From Microstegium vimineum (Eukaryota; Streptophyta; Magnoliopsida; Poales; Poaceae): a DNA stretch of 64,000 nucleotides. This document shows, in pieces, positions 23,323-35,292 of the stretch. The position numbers and the translations under genes were made by a program. The notes beneath the pieces were generated by a model, which saw nothing but the letters and a program-made list of their open reading frames with translations, made no database searches and had not been told where the DNA came from. The stretch lies in assembly GCA_022036555.1 (NCBI GenBank), contig CM039126.1, positions 7,546,079 to 7,610,078 on the forward strand. Reading direction: 5' to 3'. The stretch's first letter is position 1. Each line of letters opens with the position of its first letter.

Positions 23323-25238
23323 ATGTTAGTGATAGCTCAAATATCATTCAACCATGTGGGAAGCAAACCACCAATGTTTGATGGCATATCATTTGATTAT
23401 TGGAAGAGGAAGATGAAGATGTATCTAGGCTCAATACATGAGAAGGTGTGGAGCATGACCGAACATGACTTTGTTATTCTTGATGAAGCCGCTCCCACAC
23501 CTAGAGAGCAAGAGAACCGTCAATGCAACACCATGGCACTCAATGTGATCTACAATGGTATTGATTCCAAGGTGTTTGAGCAAATCAAAGATCTTGAGAA
23601 GGCAAGTGAAGTGTGGAAGAGACTTGAAGATACATATGAAGGCACTTCAACGGTAAAGAATGCCAAATTGTACATGCTCAAGGACAAGCTATCTCACTTC
23701 AAGATGAAGGATGATGAGTCCATCCCGGAGATGTTTCATAGGCTCCAAGTGATCATCAATGATCTCAAGAGCTTGGGTGAGAAGGTCAAGGATGAGGACT
23801 TCTCAAACCGGTTTCTTGGTTGTTTGCCCAAGAAATACAAAACCTTGAGGCAAATAATTAGGAGAGATGGTTTGGACAAGATCACTCGCAATGAAGTACT
23901 TGGTGAGATCATGACCGAAGAGCAATACAATGAGGAAAGTGAAGAAGAAGAGGTCAAGGAAGAAAAGAAAGAAAAGAAGAGCTTAGCTTTCAAAGCTTCA
24001 TCATCCAAGAGCAAGGGCAAAGCAAAGAAGCAAGAATCAAGTGATGATGAAGAAGCAAGTGACCTTGATGATGAGATGATGGCCCTCTTTGTGCGCAAGT
24101 TTGGCAAGTTCATGAAGAAGAAGGTCTATGGTGCTAGAAGAGAAGAGATAACTTCAAGGGCAAAGAATATGAGAAGAGATGCTACAAGTGCAAGAGCACC
24201 GGTCACATGATTGTGGAGTGTCCCAATCATAGTGATGATGATGAGAAGAGGAAGAACAAGTATGAGAAGAAGGAGAAGAAGCTATCCTTCACCAAGAAGA
24301 AGAAGGGTGAATCTTATATGGTGACTTGGGATAGTAGTGATTCTTCCGATGATGACTCTAGTGATGATGAGAGGAAGAAATCCAAGAAGAAGGCATTGAC
24401 AAGCATTGCTATCAACAACAAGCCTTCTATCTTTGACACTCCATCATGCTTCATGGATAAGCCATCTAAGGTATAATCTCATAATGATAGTGATAGTGAT
24501 GATGATAGTAGTGATGATGAAGAGGAGTACTCCAAGGAGGAACTAGTGGATATGATGAAGCAAACTTATGCTTACTTTGAGACAAAGAGGAAGGAGTGCA
24601 AAGAATTGAACAAGAAGCTTAAGGCTCTTGAGCAATCCTTTGATGAGCTCAATGGCTCTCATGAGAGGCTAATGGAAGCCCATGAGAAGCTTGAGAGGAC
24701 TCACCACACGCTTGAAAAGGCTCACTCCTCTCTCCTTGATCAAAACAAGGATAAGGTTGTTGCATCATGTAACATTGGAGTAACTTGTGATATTCTAGAT
24801 GAATCATTTTTCACTCCTATCATTGTTGCACCAACCGAGACATAATGTAGCACTTCCACTTGCTAAAGTGCTTGGGTAGCCAAAGATTCTCCCTTTGCAA
24901 AGATGGATTGGGCTATACCCCTAAGAAGGGCAAGTCGGCATTTGTAACTCCTAAGCCTAGCTTTGTGAGGAGCAATGGTCGGTTTTGTAACAAATTCAAG
25001 CAAGTGAGGCATGTTGACCAATATTGCAAACTTAACATGAGACAAACCAAGTTTGCTAAAGCTACATCTATGCACTTTGATTCATGTTATATGCTTACCA
25101 AAAGTGCTAAAGGTATCATGGCTAAGTATGTTGGCACATCCATTGTTGGCCCAAAGAAGAAGGCTATTTGGGTGCCAAAATCCTTGGTCACTAACTTTGG
25201 AGGACCCAAACAAGTATGGGTACCTAAGAAGAACTAAT
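23323..25238 (+). pseudogene. Copia A gag, broken
   Basis: The capsid-type N-terminal part starts from an ATG at 23323 and includes FDGISFDYWKRKM and the UBN2-like ASEVWKRLEDTYEG, followed by charged linkers. A frameshift near 24145-24150, fitting a GA insertion, moves the CCHC zinc knuckle CYKCKSTGHMIVEC (24180-24221) into another frame. That frame continues to a TAA at 24474-24476, then resumes with a coiled-coil-like stretch (HERLMEAHEKLERTHHTLEK). A further frame change near 24845 leads to basic sequence ending VWVPKKN and a TAA at 25236-25238. Gag packages element RNA into virus-like particles; this copy cannot make intact Gag. Confidence 0.85.
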
Positions 25239-26930
25239 TTGTTTTGTAGGCAAATTACAAAGCCGGAGGAAGGCATTGGGTGCTTGATAGTGGGTGCACT
25301 CAACACATGACCGGGGATTCTAGAATGTTCAAATCAATCAACTCCAACACCAATGATGGCATTGGTAGTATTACATTTGGTGATAATGGCAAAGGCAAGG
25401 TCAAGGGGCTTGGTAAGATTACAATATCCAATGACTTGAGCATATCAAATGTCTTGCTAGTTGAGAGCTTGAACTTCAATTTGCTATCAGTAGCTCAATT
25501 GTGTGATCTTGGATTCAAATGCATATTTGGAGTAGATGATGTTGAGATCATTAGTGTAGATGGTTCAAACTTGATCTTCAAAGGTTTTAGATATGAGAAC
25601 CTCTACCTAGTTGATTTTAATGCTAGTGAGCTCAATTGTCAACTTGCTTGCTCACTAAATCAAGTATGGGTTGGTTATGGCATAGAAGACTTGGTCATGT
25701 TGGGATGAAGCAATTGAATAGATTGATCAAACATGACTTAGTAAGAGGCTTGAAAGATGTTGTGTTTGAGAAGGATAAACTTTGTAGCTCTTGTCAAGCC
25801 GGCAAACAAGTTGGTAACACCCATCCTAAGAAGAGCATGATGAGCACTAGTAGAGCATTTGAGTTGTTGCACATGGATCTATTTGGACCAACAACATACA
25901 CTAGTATTGGAGGCAACAAGTATGGTTTTGTCATAGTGGATGATCTTACAAGATATACTTGGGTATTCTTTCTCAATGACAAGAGTGAAACATTTGCCAC
26001 ATTCAAGACTTTTGTCAAGAGATGTCACAATGAGTTTGAAACTACCATCAAGAAAGTGAGAAGTGACAATGGAAATGAATTCAAAAATACAAGAGTTGAA
26101 GAGCTATGTGATGAGATTGGAATCAAGCATCAATTCTCGGCCAAATACACTCCTCAATCAAATGGCCTTGTTGAAAGGAAAAATAGAACATTGATTGACA
26201 TGGCAAGATCTATGCTTAGTGAGTACAATGTGAGTCACTCCTTTTGGGCCAAAGCTATCAACACCGCTTGCTACTCTAGCAATCGGTTGTATTGTCACCC
26301 ATTGATGGAGAAGACACCATATGAGTTATTGAATAGAAGAAAGTCCAACATTGCATACTTTAGAGTCTTTGGGTGCAAATGCTACATCTTGAAGAAAGGC
26401 ACAAGACTTGGGAAGTTTGACAAGAAATGTGATGAAGGGTTCTTACTTGGTTACTCAACCACAAGCAAAGCCTATAGAGTGTGGAATTCGGCTAGTGGTA
26501 TACTTGAGGAGGTTCATGATGTTGAATTTGATAAAACCAATGGCTCTCAAGTTAAAAATGAGAATCTACAAGATGTGAGTGGTCCTCAATTGTCGAAGGC
26601 TATGAAAAATATGGATATTGGTGATATTCTGCCTAGGCAAGTGATTGACATTGAAGATGACAAAGATCAAGTGCTCAACTCACCTCAAATGCAAGCTAGT
26701 GGCTCTCAAGTCAAGATCGACAAGTTGCTAGTTCATCTCAACCAAGCTCAAACAATCAAGTTCCAACTCTCCAACCAACCAACATTGCAAGAGATCACCC
26801 CATTGATCAAATAGTTGGTGACATTACAAGTGGTGTTCAAACAAGATCAAGATTGGCATCCTTTTGTGAGCACTACTCTTTTGTATCATTCATAGAGCCA
26901 ACAAAGATTGATGAAGCCCTATAAGATGTT
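25239..26930 (+). pseudogene. Copia A protease and integrase, broken
   Basis: After a TAA and an in-frame TAG (25251-25253) comes the aspartic protease with active-site motif LDSGCTQHMTG (from about 25283). A frame change near 25660 leads into integrase: the zinc-binding HRRLGH and CSSCQAGK, then the core with D in LHMDLFGP, D in VRSDNGNEF and E in GLVERKNRT, so the D-D-E triad is intact. A frameshift at about 26800 and a TAA near 26922 separate it from reverse transcriptase. The order PR-IN-RT identifies Copia. Confidence 0.85.
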
Positions 26931-28146
26931 GATTGGGTCAATGCTATGCATGAAGAGCTCAACAATTTCACTAGGAACCAAGTTTGGGAACTAGTTGAAA
27001 GACCCAAGAACTACAATGTGATTGGCACAAGATGGGTATTTAGAAACAAACAAGACCAAGATGGTATAGTATTGAGGAACAAAGCAAGATTAGTAGCTCA
27101 AGGATACACTCAATTTGAGGGTCTTGACTTTGGAGAAACCTATGCACCGGTTGCAAGATTAGAGGCAATAAGAATCCTATTGGCCTATGCATGTGCACAT
27201 AACATCAAGCTATACCAAATGGATGTGAAGAGTGCTTTCTTGAATGGCTACATCAATGAGCTAGTATATGTTGAGCAACCTCCCGGTTTTGAAGATGACA
27301 AGAAGCCTAACCATGTGTACAAGTTGAGGAAAGCTTTATATGGCTTAAAACAAGCACCAAGAGCATGGTATGAAAGATTGAGGGATTTCCTCTTATCAAA
27401 AGGGTTCATCATGGGGAAGATTGATACTACTCTCTTCACCAAGAAGCTTGGCAAGGATCTATTTGTGCTCCAAATCTATGTGGATGACATCATATTCGGT
27501 TCAACCAATCAAGAATTTTATGAAGAATTTGGCAAGATGATGGCAAATGAGTTTGAAATGTCAATGATTGGTGAACTTAGATACTTCCTTGGTCTTCAAA
27601 TCAAGCAATTGAAGAATGACACTTTTGTGAGTCAAGGCAAGTACATCAAGGATATGATGAAGAAGTTTGGCTTAGAAGAGTCTAAAGGCATTAACACTCT
27701 AATGGGCACTAATGGACACTTGGATAGTGATGCTAGTAGTAACATGGTGGATCAAAAGTTGTATCGGTCTATGATTGGAAGCTTACTCTATGTGACCGCT
27801 TCTAGGCCGGATGTGATGTTTAGTGTATGCATGTGTGCAAGATTCCAAGCCTCTCCAAGAGAAAGTCACTTGAAAGCTACAAAGAGAATATTGAGGTACT
27901 TAAAGCATACACAAGATGTTGGATTGTGGTATCCCAAGGGGTCAAACCTTGAGTTACTTGGATATTCGGACTCCGACTATGTGGGATGCAAGATTGATAG
28001 AAAGAGCACATCAGGCACATGTCAAATGCTAGGCATGTCACTTGTATCTTGATCATCAAAGAAGCAAAATAGTGTTGCACTCTCTACCGTCGAAGCCGAA
28101 TACATAAGTGCGAGTGGTTGTTGTGCTCAATTGCTTTGGATGAAAG
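26931..28146 (+). pseudogene. Copia A reverse transcriptase and first part of RNase H
   Basis: The frame from 26946 carries the classical Copia RT: WVFRNKQDQDG, ARLVAQGYTQ, the catalytic D in QMDVKSAFLNG and YVDD in LQIYVDDIIFG, then RNase H beginning YSDSDYVGC. A TGA at 28050-28052 (where a Trp codon is expected, one G-to-A change) interrupts it. The frame then goes on through STVEAEYIS to 28146, where Gypsy B is inserted. The remaining codons are at 42086-42374. Confidence 0.9.
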
Positions 28147-29579
28147 TGTCGGTGTTATGACCCAGGGGTCAAGACCACCAACTAGTAAATTTGTATATCG
28201 CGTGCTCCCTCTCTCAGATGTGATGCAAGATGGACACAAGGTTTATCCTGGTTCGGGCAAAAAAGGCCCTACGTCCAGCGGGGGAGGATGGCTTGTATTA
28301 TCTCACACCCAATGTGCTCGTACAGGGGGGTACAAGCTGTGTTACACGGGATTACTCAGAGGAGTTGCGGCCTAAGGCTAACAAGGCTACCCTAGGCGGT
28401 GGGTCGGCTGCTCGAGGGGTCGATCAAGCAGCGGGGTGTGTGTGTGGTATGAGTATGGAGTCGTCCGAAGAGTGGAGTCTGAAAAAAGTCTCTCCAGAGT
28501 CCAGAGATCCCCCTCCTTCTACCTCGGCGTCCCCTTTTATAGACCAAGGGAAGGTCCGAGGGTACAGGATCCTAACTGTCGTAGTATGGGCGGCGTGTCC
28601 GTGGCATAGTGCCGGTGAAGGGACGTCGAGCACTGTGCCGGCATGGCCTTCCCGTCCTTTTGGCGCTCCGGGTCGTGGTGGCAATGGAAGTCGCTGCGGC
28701 ACGTCGCGGCACAGCTTCCGCAGACGGGCGCGAATCCCACAGCTGAAGCGAGACGGGGCGGATGGGACGGGCCCCATACTGGAGTTGTTGGAGGGAGGGG
28801 TCGAGCCCCTCGGTCGAGGCGGGGTCAAGCCCTGCGTGGCTCTACCGTATCCTCGAAGTCGTCGTCGAGGGCCGTACTGTTCACGTTCCGAGGGGTGCCG
28901 CTGGAGTCCGTACTCGCGTCGTGGCGACAGTGGCAGCACAGTTGACGGGAGTCCGGGTCATGGCGTTGAGCTGATGGATTTGACTGTGGTCATGGGTGCC
29001 CACGGCGTTAGGCGGATTTACTTTAACCCATGCCGGGAGCAGTTGGGCAGATCGAGCCTCCCGTTCGGGGGTCGTTCATTCGACCCCTGGTCCATCGCTC
29101 GTTGTCGAGGTAGGGTCGGAGCAGAGGCGTAGTCGGAGGGATCGAAGTAGAGGCCGAGGGGTCATTCGTTCGACCCCTCGTCCGTCACCCGGTGTCGAGG
29201 TAGGAGCCGGGGGGTCGTTCGTTCGACCCTCGGTCCATCATTTGATGTCGAGGTGGAGGCCGAGGGGTCGTTCGTTCGGCCCCTCGTCCGTCATTCGGCG
29301 TTGAGGTGGAGGCCGAGGGGTCGTTCGTTCGGCCCCTCGTCCATCATTCGGCGTCGAGGTGGAGACGGAGGGGTCGTTCGTTTGGCCCTTCGTCCATCTC
29401 TTTCCGTCGAGGTGGGCCGGCCCGCAACTTGTTGCCATAGCCGGTGCAGGGGGCCTTCACGTGATGAGCCTTTCCTTACTGACTTGAGCTCTGGCTGGTT
29501 CCTGTCTTAAAAATGGTTGCTATGTTTTAGTGTTAATTTATCGAAGGGTTTAGGGTACCCCTTACCTTTGTACCTGACA
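28147..29579 (-). repeat. 3' LTR of Gypsy B, full length
   Basis: The 1433-bp LTR runs TGTCGGTG to CTGACA on +. A TATAAAAG box on the - strand at 28534-28541 fits an LTR promoter. A 53-bp tandem array at about 29150-29420 has units containing GGGGTCGTTCGTTCG followed by GACCCC or its variants. On the - strand a purine-rich stretch (complement of TAGCCCCCAAGG at 29580 onward) precedes it as polypurine tract. Confidence 0.9.
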
Positions 29580-31250
29580 GTAGCCCCCAAGGCCCCAGAG
29601 GAGTGATTGAGAACTCCTCTGGGGGCTATGATATATGTTTTCTCGGAGGGAGTAAGGATTACCCGAAGGTTTTGTCCTTGACCTACAGGGTTAGTGAGAG
29701 GTTCGATTCTTCGTGGGGTGCGTGCGAGCGCACCCCGCGGGGGTAGCCCCCGAGGCCCCAGAGGAGTGATTAAGAACTCCTCTGGGGGCTATGATGTGTT
29801 GTATCGAGGGGATTTAAGGTTACCTGGAGATGTGGCGCCATATCGAGGGCTCGACCTCGTCCGCCAGGTTGTGGGCATTCCTTTTCCTGAAAAGAGGAGT
29901 GTTCGAGGGAGGCTGTCGAACCCTACCGAGGGCCAGCCTTCGCTCCCTCGAGCATAACTGGAGTCAGAGCGCCCCACCCGAGAGGTCGACTCTGTCTGCC
30001 AGGTCACGAGTGTTTTCGACCCTCTTTCGTCGAGGGTGCCGTGCGTAGTCGGGCCCTCGAGCCCTCGAATGGCTAGGCCTTCACTACCTTGTAGCGTCCT
30101 TCCCACGGATCCTTGCGTTCGGATTGTGGGGTGAAGAGCATCGTGCTATCCTCGTTAGGACGAGCCCGAAGTCCTCGGTGAGCTGTTGTCGGGCATGATT
30201 CCATTAAAAATGGTGCCCAGTACGGGTAAAAATCCGAGTGAGAACTCGTGCCCCATTCGATAGGGGTCGACTAGTGGCCCGGAGGCGTTCTCATTTAAGT
30301 AAGACCGTATGGCTTACTAAGCACGACCATATGGATTACCAAGGTGCCAACCCCATTCGATAGGAGTTGGTGGCTCGATGCCTCCTAGCATAGGGATCCT
30401 TAGGTATTCCTTGGTTATGCCTCGGATATGTCCCAGGGGACCTCGAGAGTTTGTTCTCCAGCTAGGGGCACGTGCCTGGCCCCCTCGGGACATCCCTGAC
30501 TTGCATACTCGAGGGCGGCTGTCGAACTCCGTTCGTGGAGCCAGCCTTCGCTCCCTCAAGATTTAGGGGTGGACCTGAGTCCGTTAACCATGGGTCCTTC
30601 CTGACCTCAGGTACTCGAGGGCGGCTGTCGAACCCTATGTAAGGGCCAGCCTTCGCTCCCTCAAGATTTGACGGATGGTTCGTCATCCGACGCTATCCTC
30701 AGGAGGAGGAGTCCTGCCTTGTGGAGCGCCGAGGGGGAAGAATGGGTAATTATATTGAACTTGGGGACATACCTGTGCCTTTGCCCATTGGGCTGGAGCT
30801 CTCGAGGGAGGCTGTCGAACCCCACGAAAGGGCCAGCCTTTATCCCTTCGAGGCCGGGGAGTGGACTGGAGTTGACGACCCGAGGTCTCCTCAGACCTCG
30901 GGTACTCGAGGGGGGCTATCGAGCCCGTTCGTAGGCCGGCCTTTGTCCCCTCGAGATTTTGGGGGTGGACCAAAGTCCTAACCCGAGGTCATTTCTGCTC
31001 TCGGGTACTCGAGGGTAGCTGTCGAACCCTCTTTCGAGGGCCAGCTCTCGCTGCCTCAAGATTCCTTACCTCCGAAGACAACGCTTCCGGCCGCGCGCCT
31101 TTTTGGGCGATATCCGTTCGGCACAACAGTGGCAGTTGCAGGGCGGAGTGTGGTTCGGAGCCCGACGATGGGACAGAATGCCTTATCCTGGAGGAATACG
31201 AGGAAGGGGAGTACAGGCGTATTAAATGCAGAGATTCTCTTGCCTGTTCT
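29580..31250. repeat. Hairpin-forming repeat cluster in Gypsy B
   Basis: Two kinds of repeat fill the stretch. CCCCAGAGGAGTGATT followed by AACTCCTCTGGGG is a strong inverted repeat present at about 29592 and again at about 29754. A longer unit, CTCGAGGGAGGCTGTCGAAC through CCAGCCTTCGCTCCCTCGAG with a variable centre, recurs about six times (near 29905, 30508, 30612, 30800, 30905, 31008). Each can also fold back. The cluster lies just upstream of the + strand TATA box at 31278. Confidence 0.75.
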
Positions 31251-31277
31251 GCCGGATCCATCCGTTGGCCTCCCGCT

Positions 31278-31285
31278 TATAAATA
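31278..31285 (+). promoter_or_regulatory. TATA box of the antisense gene in Gypsy B
   Basis: TATAAATA in CCGCTTATAAATAGCG lies about 208 bp upstream of the ATG at 31486. It is on the strand opposite to gag-pol and independent of the LTR promoter. Transcription starting about 30 bp downstream would give a 5' UTR of about 175 bases. Confidence 0.6.
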
Positions 31286-31485
31286 GCGAAGGCGAGGAGT
31301 CGGGTGCTTTTTCCGCGCACTTGCCTTCCCTGCCTCCTTGCCATCGCCTTCCTTGCCTTCTTCTCCCCGCCATTGCCTTAGACGCCCCGCGAGCCGAACC
31401 TCTGCGCACGCGAGAGAAAGAGAGAGGGGAGATTGGGAACGTACCTTCCGCCCCCAAGCCCGAGCGCACCAACCTTCTCGTCCTC

Positions 31486-34400
31486 ATGGCCAAGTACAGC
31501 CTCGTCGGTCCCGATGACTGGCTCGCGTTTTCGATGACCGACGTGCGCCTGGGCGATCTGGTGGAGAGTGGTCTCCTCCGGCCTATCACCTCGACGGACC
31601 AACCGGAGTGGATGGCGCCGCCGCCGGAGCACGCCAAACCCAATCCGCCGAAGGGATATGTGGTGAGCTTCGAGGTCTTCCACCAGGCGGGACTAGGCGC
31701 CCCACCCAGTCGTCTTCTGCGCGCCATCCTCTACCACTACGGCGTGGAGCTTCAACACCTCACCCCCAACGGCGTCTGCCATGCAGCGGTCTTCGCCGCC
31801 GTGTGCGAAGGTTACCTCGGGATCGAGCCTCACTGGGAGTTATGGCTCCATCTCTTCGAGGCAAACATCTTTCATGCGTCGGCCGAAAAGGGTACCCGCA
31901 AGATGGTCAGGGCCGGGTGCTGCTGCATCGCCCTCAAGCGATCGGATTCCTGGATCCCGACGAAGCTTTCGTCGAGCCACTCCGGATGGCACTCCGGGTG
32001 GTTTTACTTGAGGAATGACGACAACCTGCTCCCGACCGCTGGAGGTACGTCATCGTGCAGCAGAAGCAGCATCGCCTCACCAACTTGCTGCATGCGGTCG
32101 AGAGCCTGAAGAAGGAGGGACTCACGACGGCGATCGTCGCGTCGGCGTTCCATCTGCGGCGGGCCGTGCCGCTGATGGCTCGACCCCTCCGCCTCGACGA
32201 GATGCGTCCGGGGGTCGACCTCTCGGGGTGTCACCTCCTGGGAGACGAGCTACCCCCGAGAGGGTGGCCCGCCGTGTTCGCCTCTTCTTCGTGGGCGGGT
32301 TCGACGTCAAGAATATCGCCAGGATCCCCATGAAGCCGGACGAGGGGTACATCGAGCTGGTAAAGTCCTCTTCCTCTGTTAGAGTTCTTGTGTTTGCCTT
32401 GTCCGCCTTTTTTGCTTGCGTTCCCCAGGGGAACGTTCCCTTCCGGAAGTCGCTCCCGCCGGTGAAGGAGGACCGGGCTGATTCCCAAGCGAGGCGCCTC
32501 CAGGCTGAGAAGGACAAGGAGGCCAAGGACAAGGTCAAGAAGGCCAAGGCTAAGAGGGCCCGGGAGAAAGAGGCGAGGGATCAACGCCGGGCCCGACAGA
32601 GGCGGGAGGGCCTTCCCGAGGAGGAATCGCCCTCGGAAGAGGAGGACGAGGAGGAGGATGAGGATAGCGACAGCGATGTCGAGGTGGACTGGAGCGAGGA
32701 GGAAGAACAGGCGGCGCCCGAACAGAGGGTGGCCGTAGGAACCGGAGGAGGAGTGGGGTTGACGTCGAGGTCGGCCCCTACTGTCGAAGCCGAGCCTCGG
32801 GGGGAGCGCTCCGTGGCCTCTCAAGATGAAGTGCCACGGCAGACGCGTGGGCGGTCGTCACGATCCCCGTCGGGGGGTCGAGCGAACACGCCCTCTGCGG
32901 CTGTCGGGTCGAGCGCACGGGCGTCAGGCCCGTCAGCGCAGGAGGAAGTCAGCAGGGGGACGACGGGAGCGTCGTCGGCCCCTGCCCGGAGACGGTGCCG
33001 AGGGCGGCCTCGACCCCCGCCCCCGGCGGGTTGTGTTCAGGACCTCGATCGGCCCGAAGGCCGTTGGCCAAAAACACCTGGCCCCGAAGGGGTAAGTTGC
33101 CCTCGAGGGTGTTGTTTGCAATTTTCTTTTCGTTGCAAACGACCGGTGCTTATCGTTGCGCACGGGTTTCTTTCTTAGGTCGAAGCGCCCGCAAGAGGAT
33201 GCGTCCCTCGCCCCTGTCAAGAAGCTGAGGTGTGGGGCTGTAGTCGAGGTGGCCATCGAGGCCGGCCACGCTGCCCCGCCCCCTTCGACGCTTACCCCCG
33301 AGGCGGCGTGGGCAGCCAGGGCCCGAGAGGCGATGGAGCGAGGGACAGCGCAGGGCCCTATGCCGACGCCGGTGGTCGAGGGGGGGGGGTCGGGCCGAGC
33401 GGCCCGAGGCGACACCCGCGCCGGAGAAGGGCGGGATGCTGATGGAGTCCACCGCCAAAGAGGTGGCCGAGATGGTGGCCGAGCTGGTGGGCTCGGTGGA
33501 GACGACCGCCGTCGCAGCCCCTCGTGCGGAACCGGAGGTGGCTCGGCCTCGCCTCGAGGCTGGGGGTCGTTGTCTCGAGGTAAGTCGTGCTCCGACTTAT
33601 TCGAGCCGTAGTGGGTCTGTGGTGCCAGGTACTGATCTCTTCGTGCCTTTCCCCATGCAGGGTCGTTCTGCTGGCCGGTGCTTCCTCTGCCCGGTGGTGA
33701 AGGCTCGGCGGGACCGTCGACGTCCTCGTGGGGTGGCCTCGAGGCCGGGAGAGGCCAGGCGGAGGGGTTTTCCCCCTTCTTCGCTTGACAAGAGGAGGTG
33801 GAGCGCCGCGGGGGTGCAGCCGCAGTGCGCCAGGGCGTCATGCGGGAGGTCCAAGAGAGGATCGCCACCCGCAGCGCGTACTGGGGACAAGAGGTCCTCG
33901 AGCTGGCGGACCCTCAAGACCCGGAGCAGCTCTTCCTCACGCTCGACGACCTGGCCGAGCTCCGGCAGTGGGAGCATCTCGAGGAGTACCGGGCCTGGTT
34001 CGAGCACTCGGTACGCCTCGCCGCGAATGTCGCCGCCGTGGACATATGCCGGGGGATGGAGGTGGGTTTCGTTCTCCCTAAGACTTTGCTCGGGTGGCAT
34101 GACTGTTCTTTTTCTACTGATCTTCCTTTTCATCCTTGTCCGACGCTGCGGGCGAGATCCTATGAGAAGTCCCAGTTCATCCTTCAGGTGCAGGAGGAAC
34201 TCCCGGCCCTCCGCGCCTCGCTAGAGAGGGCGGAGGCCGAGGCCGCCCGGGCGAGGGCCGAAGCGGCAGCCGCTCGGGAGGATGCCGAGTCGAAGGTCGC
34301 CCACGCGAGGGCTGGCTTTACGGCCGTGCAGGAGGCAGCCCGGGTCGCCCAGGAGACGGCACAGCCGAGGCTCGATGACGCCCTTTAGTCGACCATCAAG

Positions 34401-35292
34401 GTCGGGCATGAGCGGGACGCTGCCCTCGAGGCCAAGCGCAAGGCCGAGGAAGAGGCCGCCCGGCTGAAGGAGGAGCTGGCCCGGGCGACGGAGGGCATCC
34501 GGGGGCGATCTCGACGTTGTCTCCCGCGAGCGCGACACGCTGGCCGTGGCGGAGGAGAAGGCTCGGACCCGCGCGATTTCCCTGGGTGTGGTGGCAATGA
34601 ACCAGAAGAGAGCCCTCGATGACGCAGGCAAGACCATCGAGGGCCTCGAGGCTAAGGTCAGTGGTCAGGCCTCCGAGCTTATTGATGTCCGCCGCCAGCT
34701 CAAGGAGACCGAGCGGAGCTACACCACTCTGGAGGTGCATGCCCAAGGTAAGTGTCTCGAGAGTGTTGCTGAATCTGCCCTGCCTCGACCCTCTTACTGC
34801 TCTTTTGGGTTTTGACCGGGTTGTGTGCTTGTTTTAGCAGAGCTTGCGACGGACAAGGCCCGAGCCCACGAGGACCTGAACAGTCTTCAGGGCCTCCTCG
34901 GGATGGAGGTGAGCCTTAATGCGAGGCTCGCGGGCGTCATCAACACCTTCTGCGACGACCTCTTGGTCGAGCCCGAGCCGGAGGTCGAGGGCGACGCTCG
35001 AGGGGACTCACTGCTGCGTCGCTTCTACTCCATGATGCAGGAGGTGACGGAGCATGTCCATGCTGCCCTTCATGTGGGCGTGAAGCGGGCCCTCGCGGTT
35101 GTCAACTCAGCCTACAATTATGACCTCAATGTCGTCACCAACGGGTTTGCCACCGACCCGAGGCTGACCGACGAAGAGAACGACGCGAGGTGCCAAAAGT
35201 TGATGGATCTTGCAGAGGTGCCCGGAGGCGTGCTGGCGAAGCTCTTCGAGCCCGAAGTGGTCCCCTCGGCGGACGGAGGTGGCGCCGAGTAG
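31486..35292 (+). pseudogene. Antisense multi-exon gene of Gypsy B (gypsy-type transposon domain)
   Basis: Exon 1 from ATG 31486 begins MAKYSLVGPDDWLAF and contains KGYVVSFEVFHQAGLGAPPS, YHYGVELQHLTPNG and CEGYLGIEPHWELW, the pattern of the plant 'putative gypsy type transposon' domain (Pfam Transposase_28). Introns with GT-AG ends follow: 32360-32428, 33092-33178, 33580-33660, one starting 34062, and 34748-34840. Downstream exons encode a Lys/Arg-rich stretch, an acidic run, then long coiled-coil segments (34150-34750) and a C-terminal globular part ending at TAG 35290-35292. Frame changes near 32040, 32255 and 34505 and a TAG at 34387-34389 break this copy. It meets integrase tail to tail. 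Function is unknown; a nuclear or regulatory role is only a guess. Confidence 0.75.

Noticed and set aside
28230..29132. 300-codon open frame in the Gypsy B LTR
   Set aside because: It lies wholly inside the LTR, is GC-rich noise, and recurs with gaps in the other LTR copies; no domain is present.
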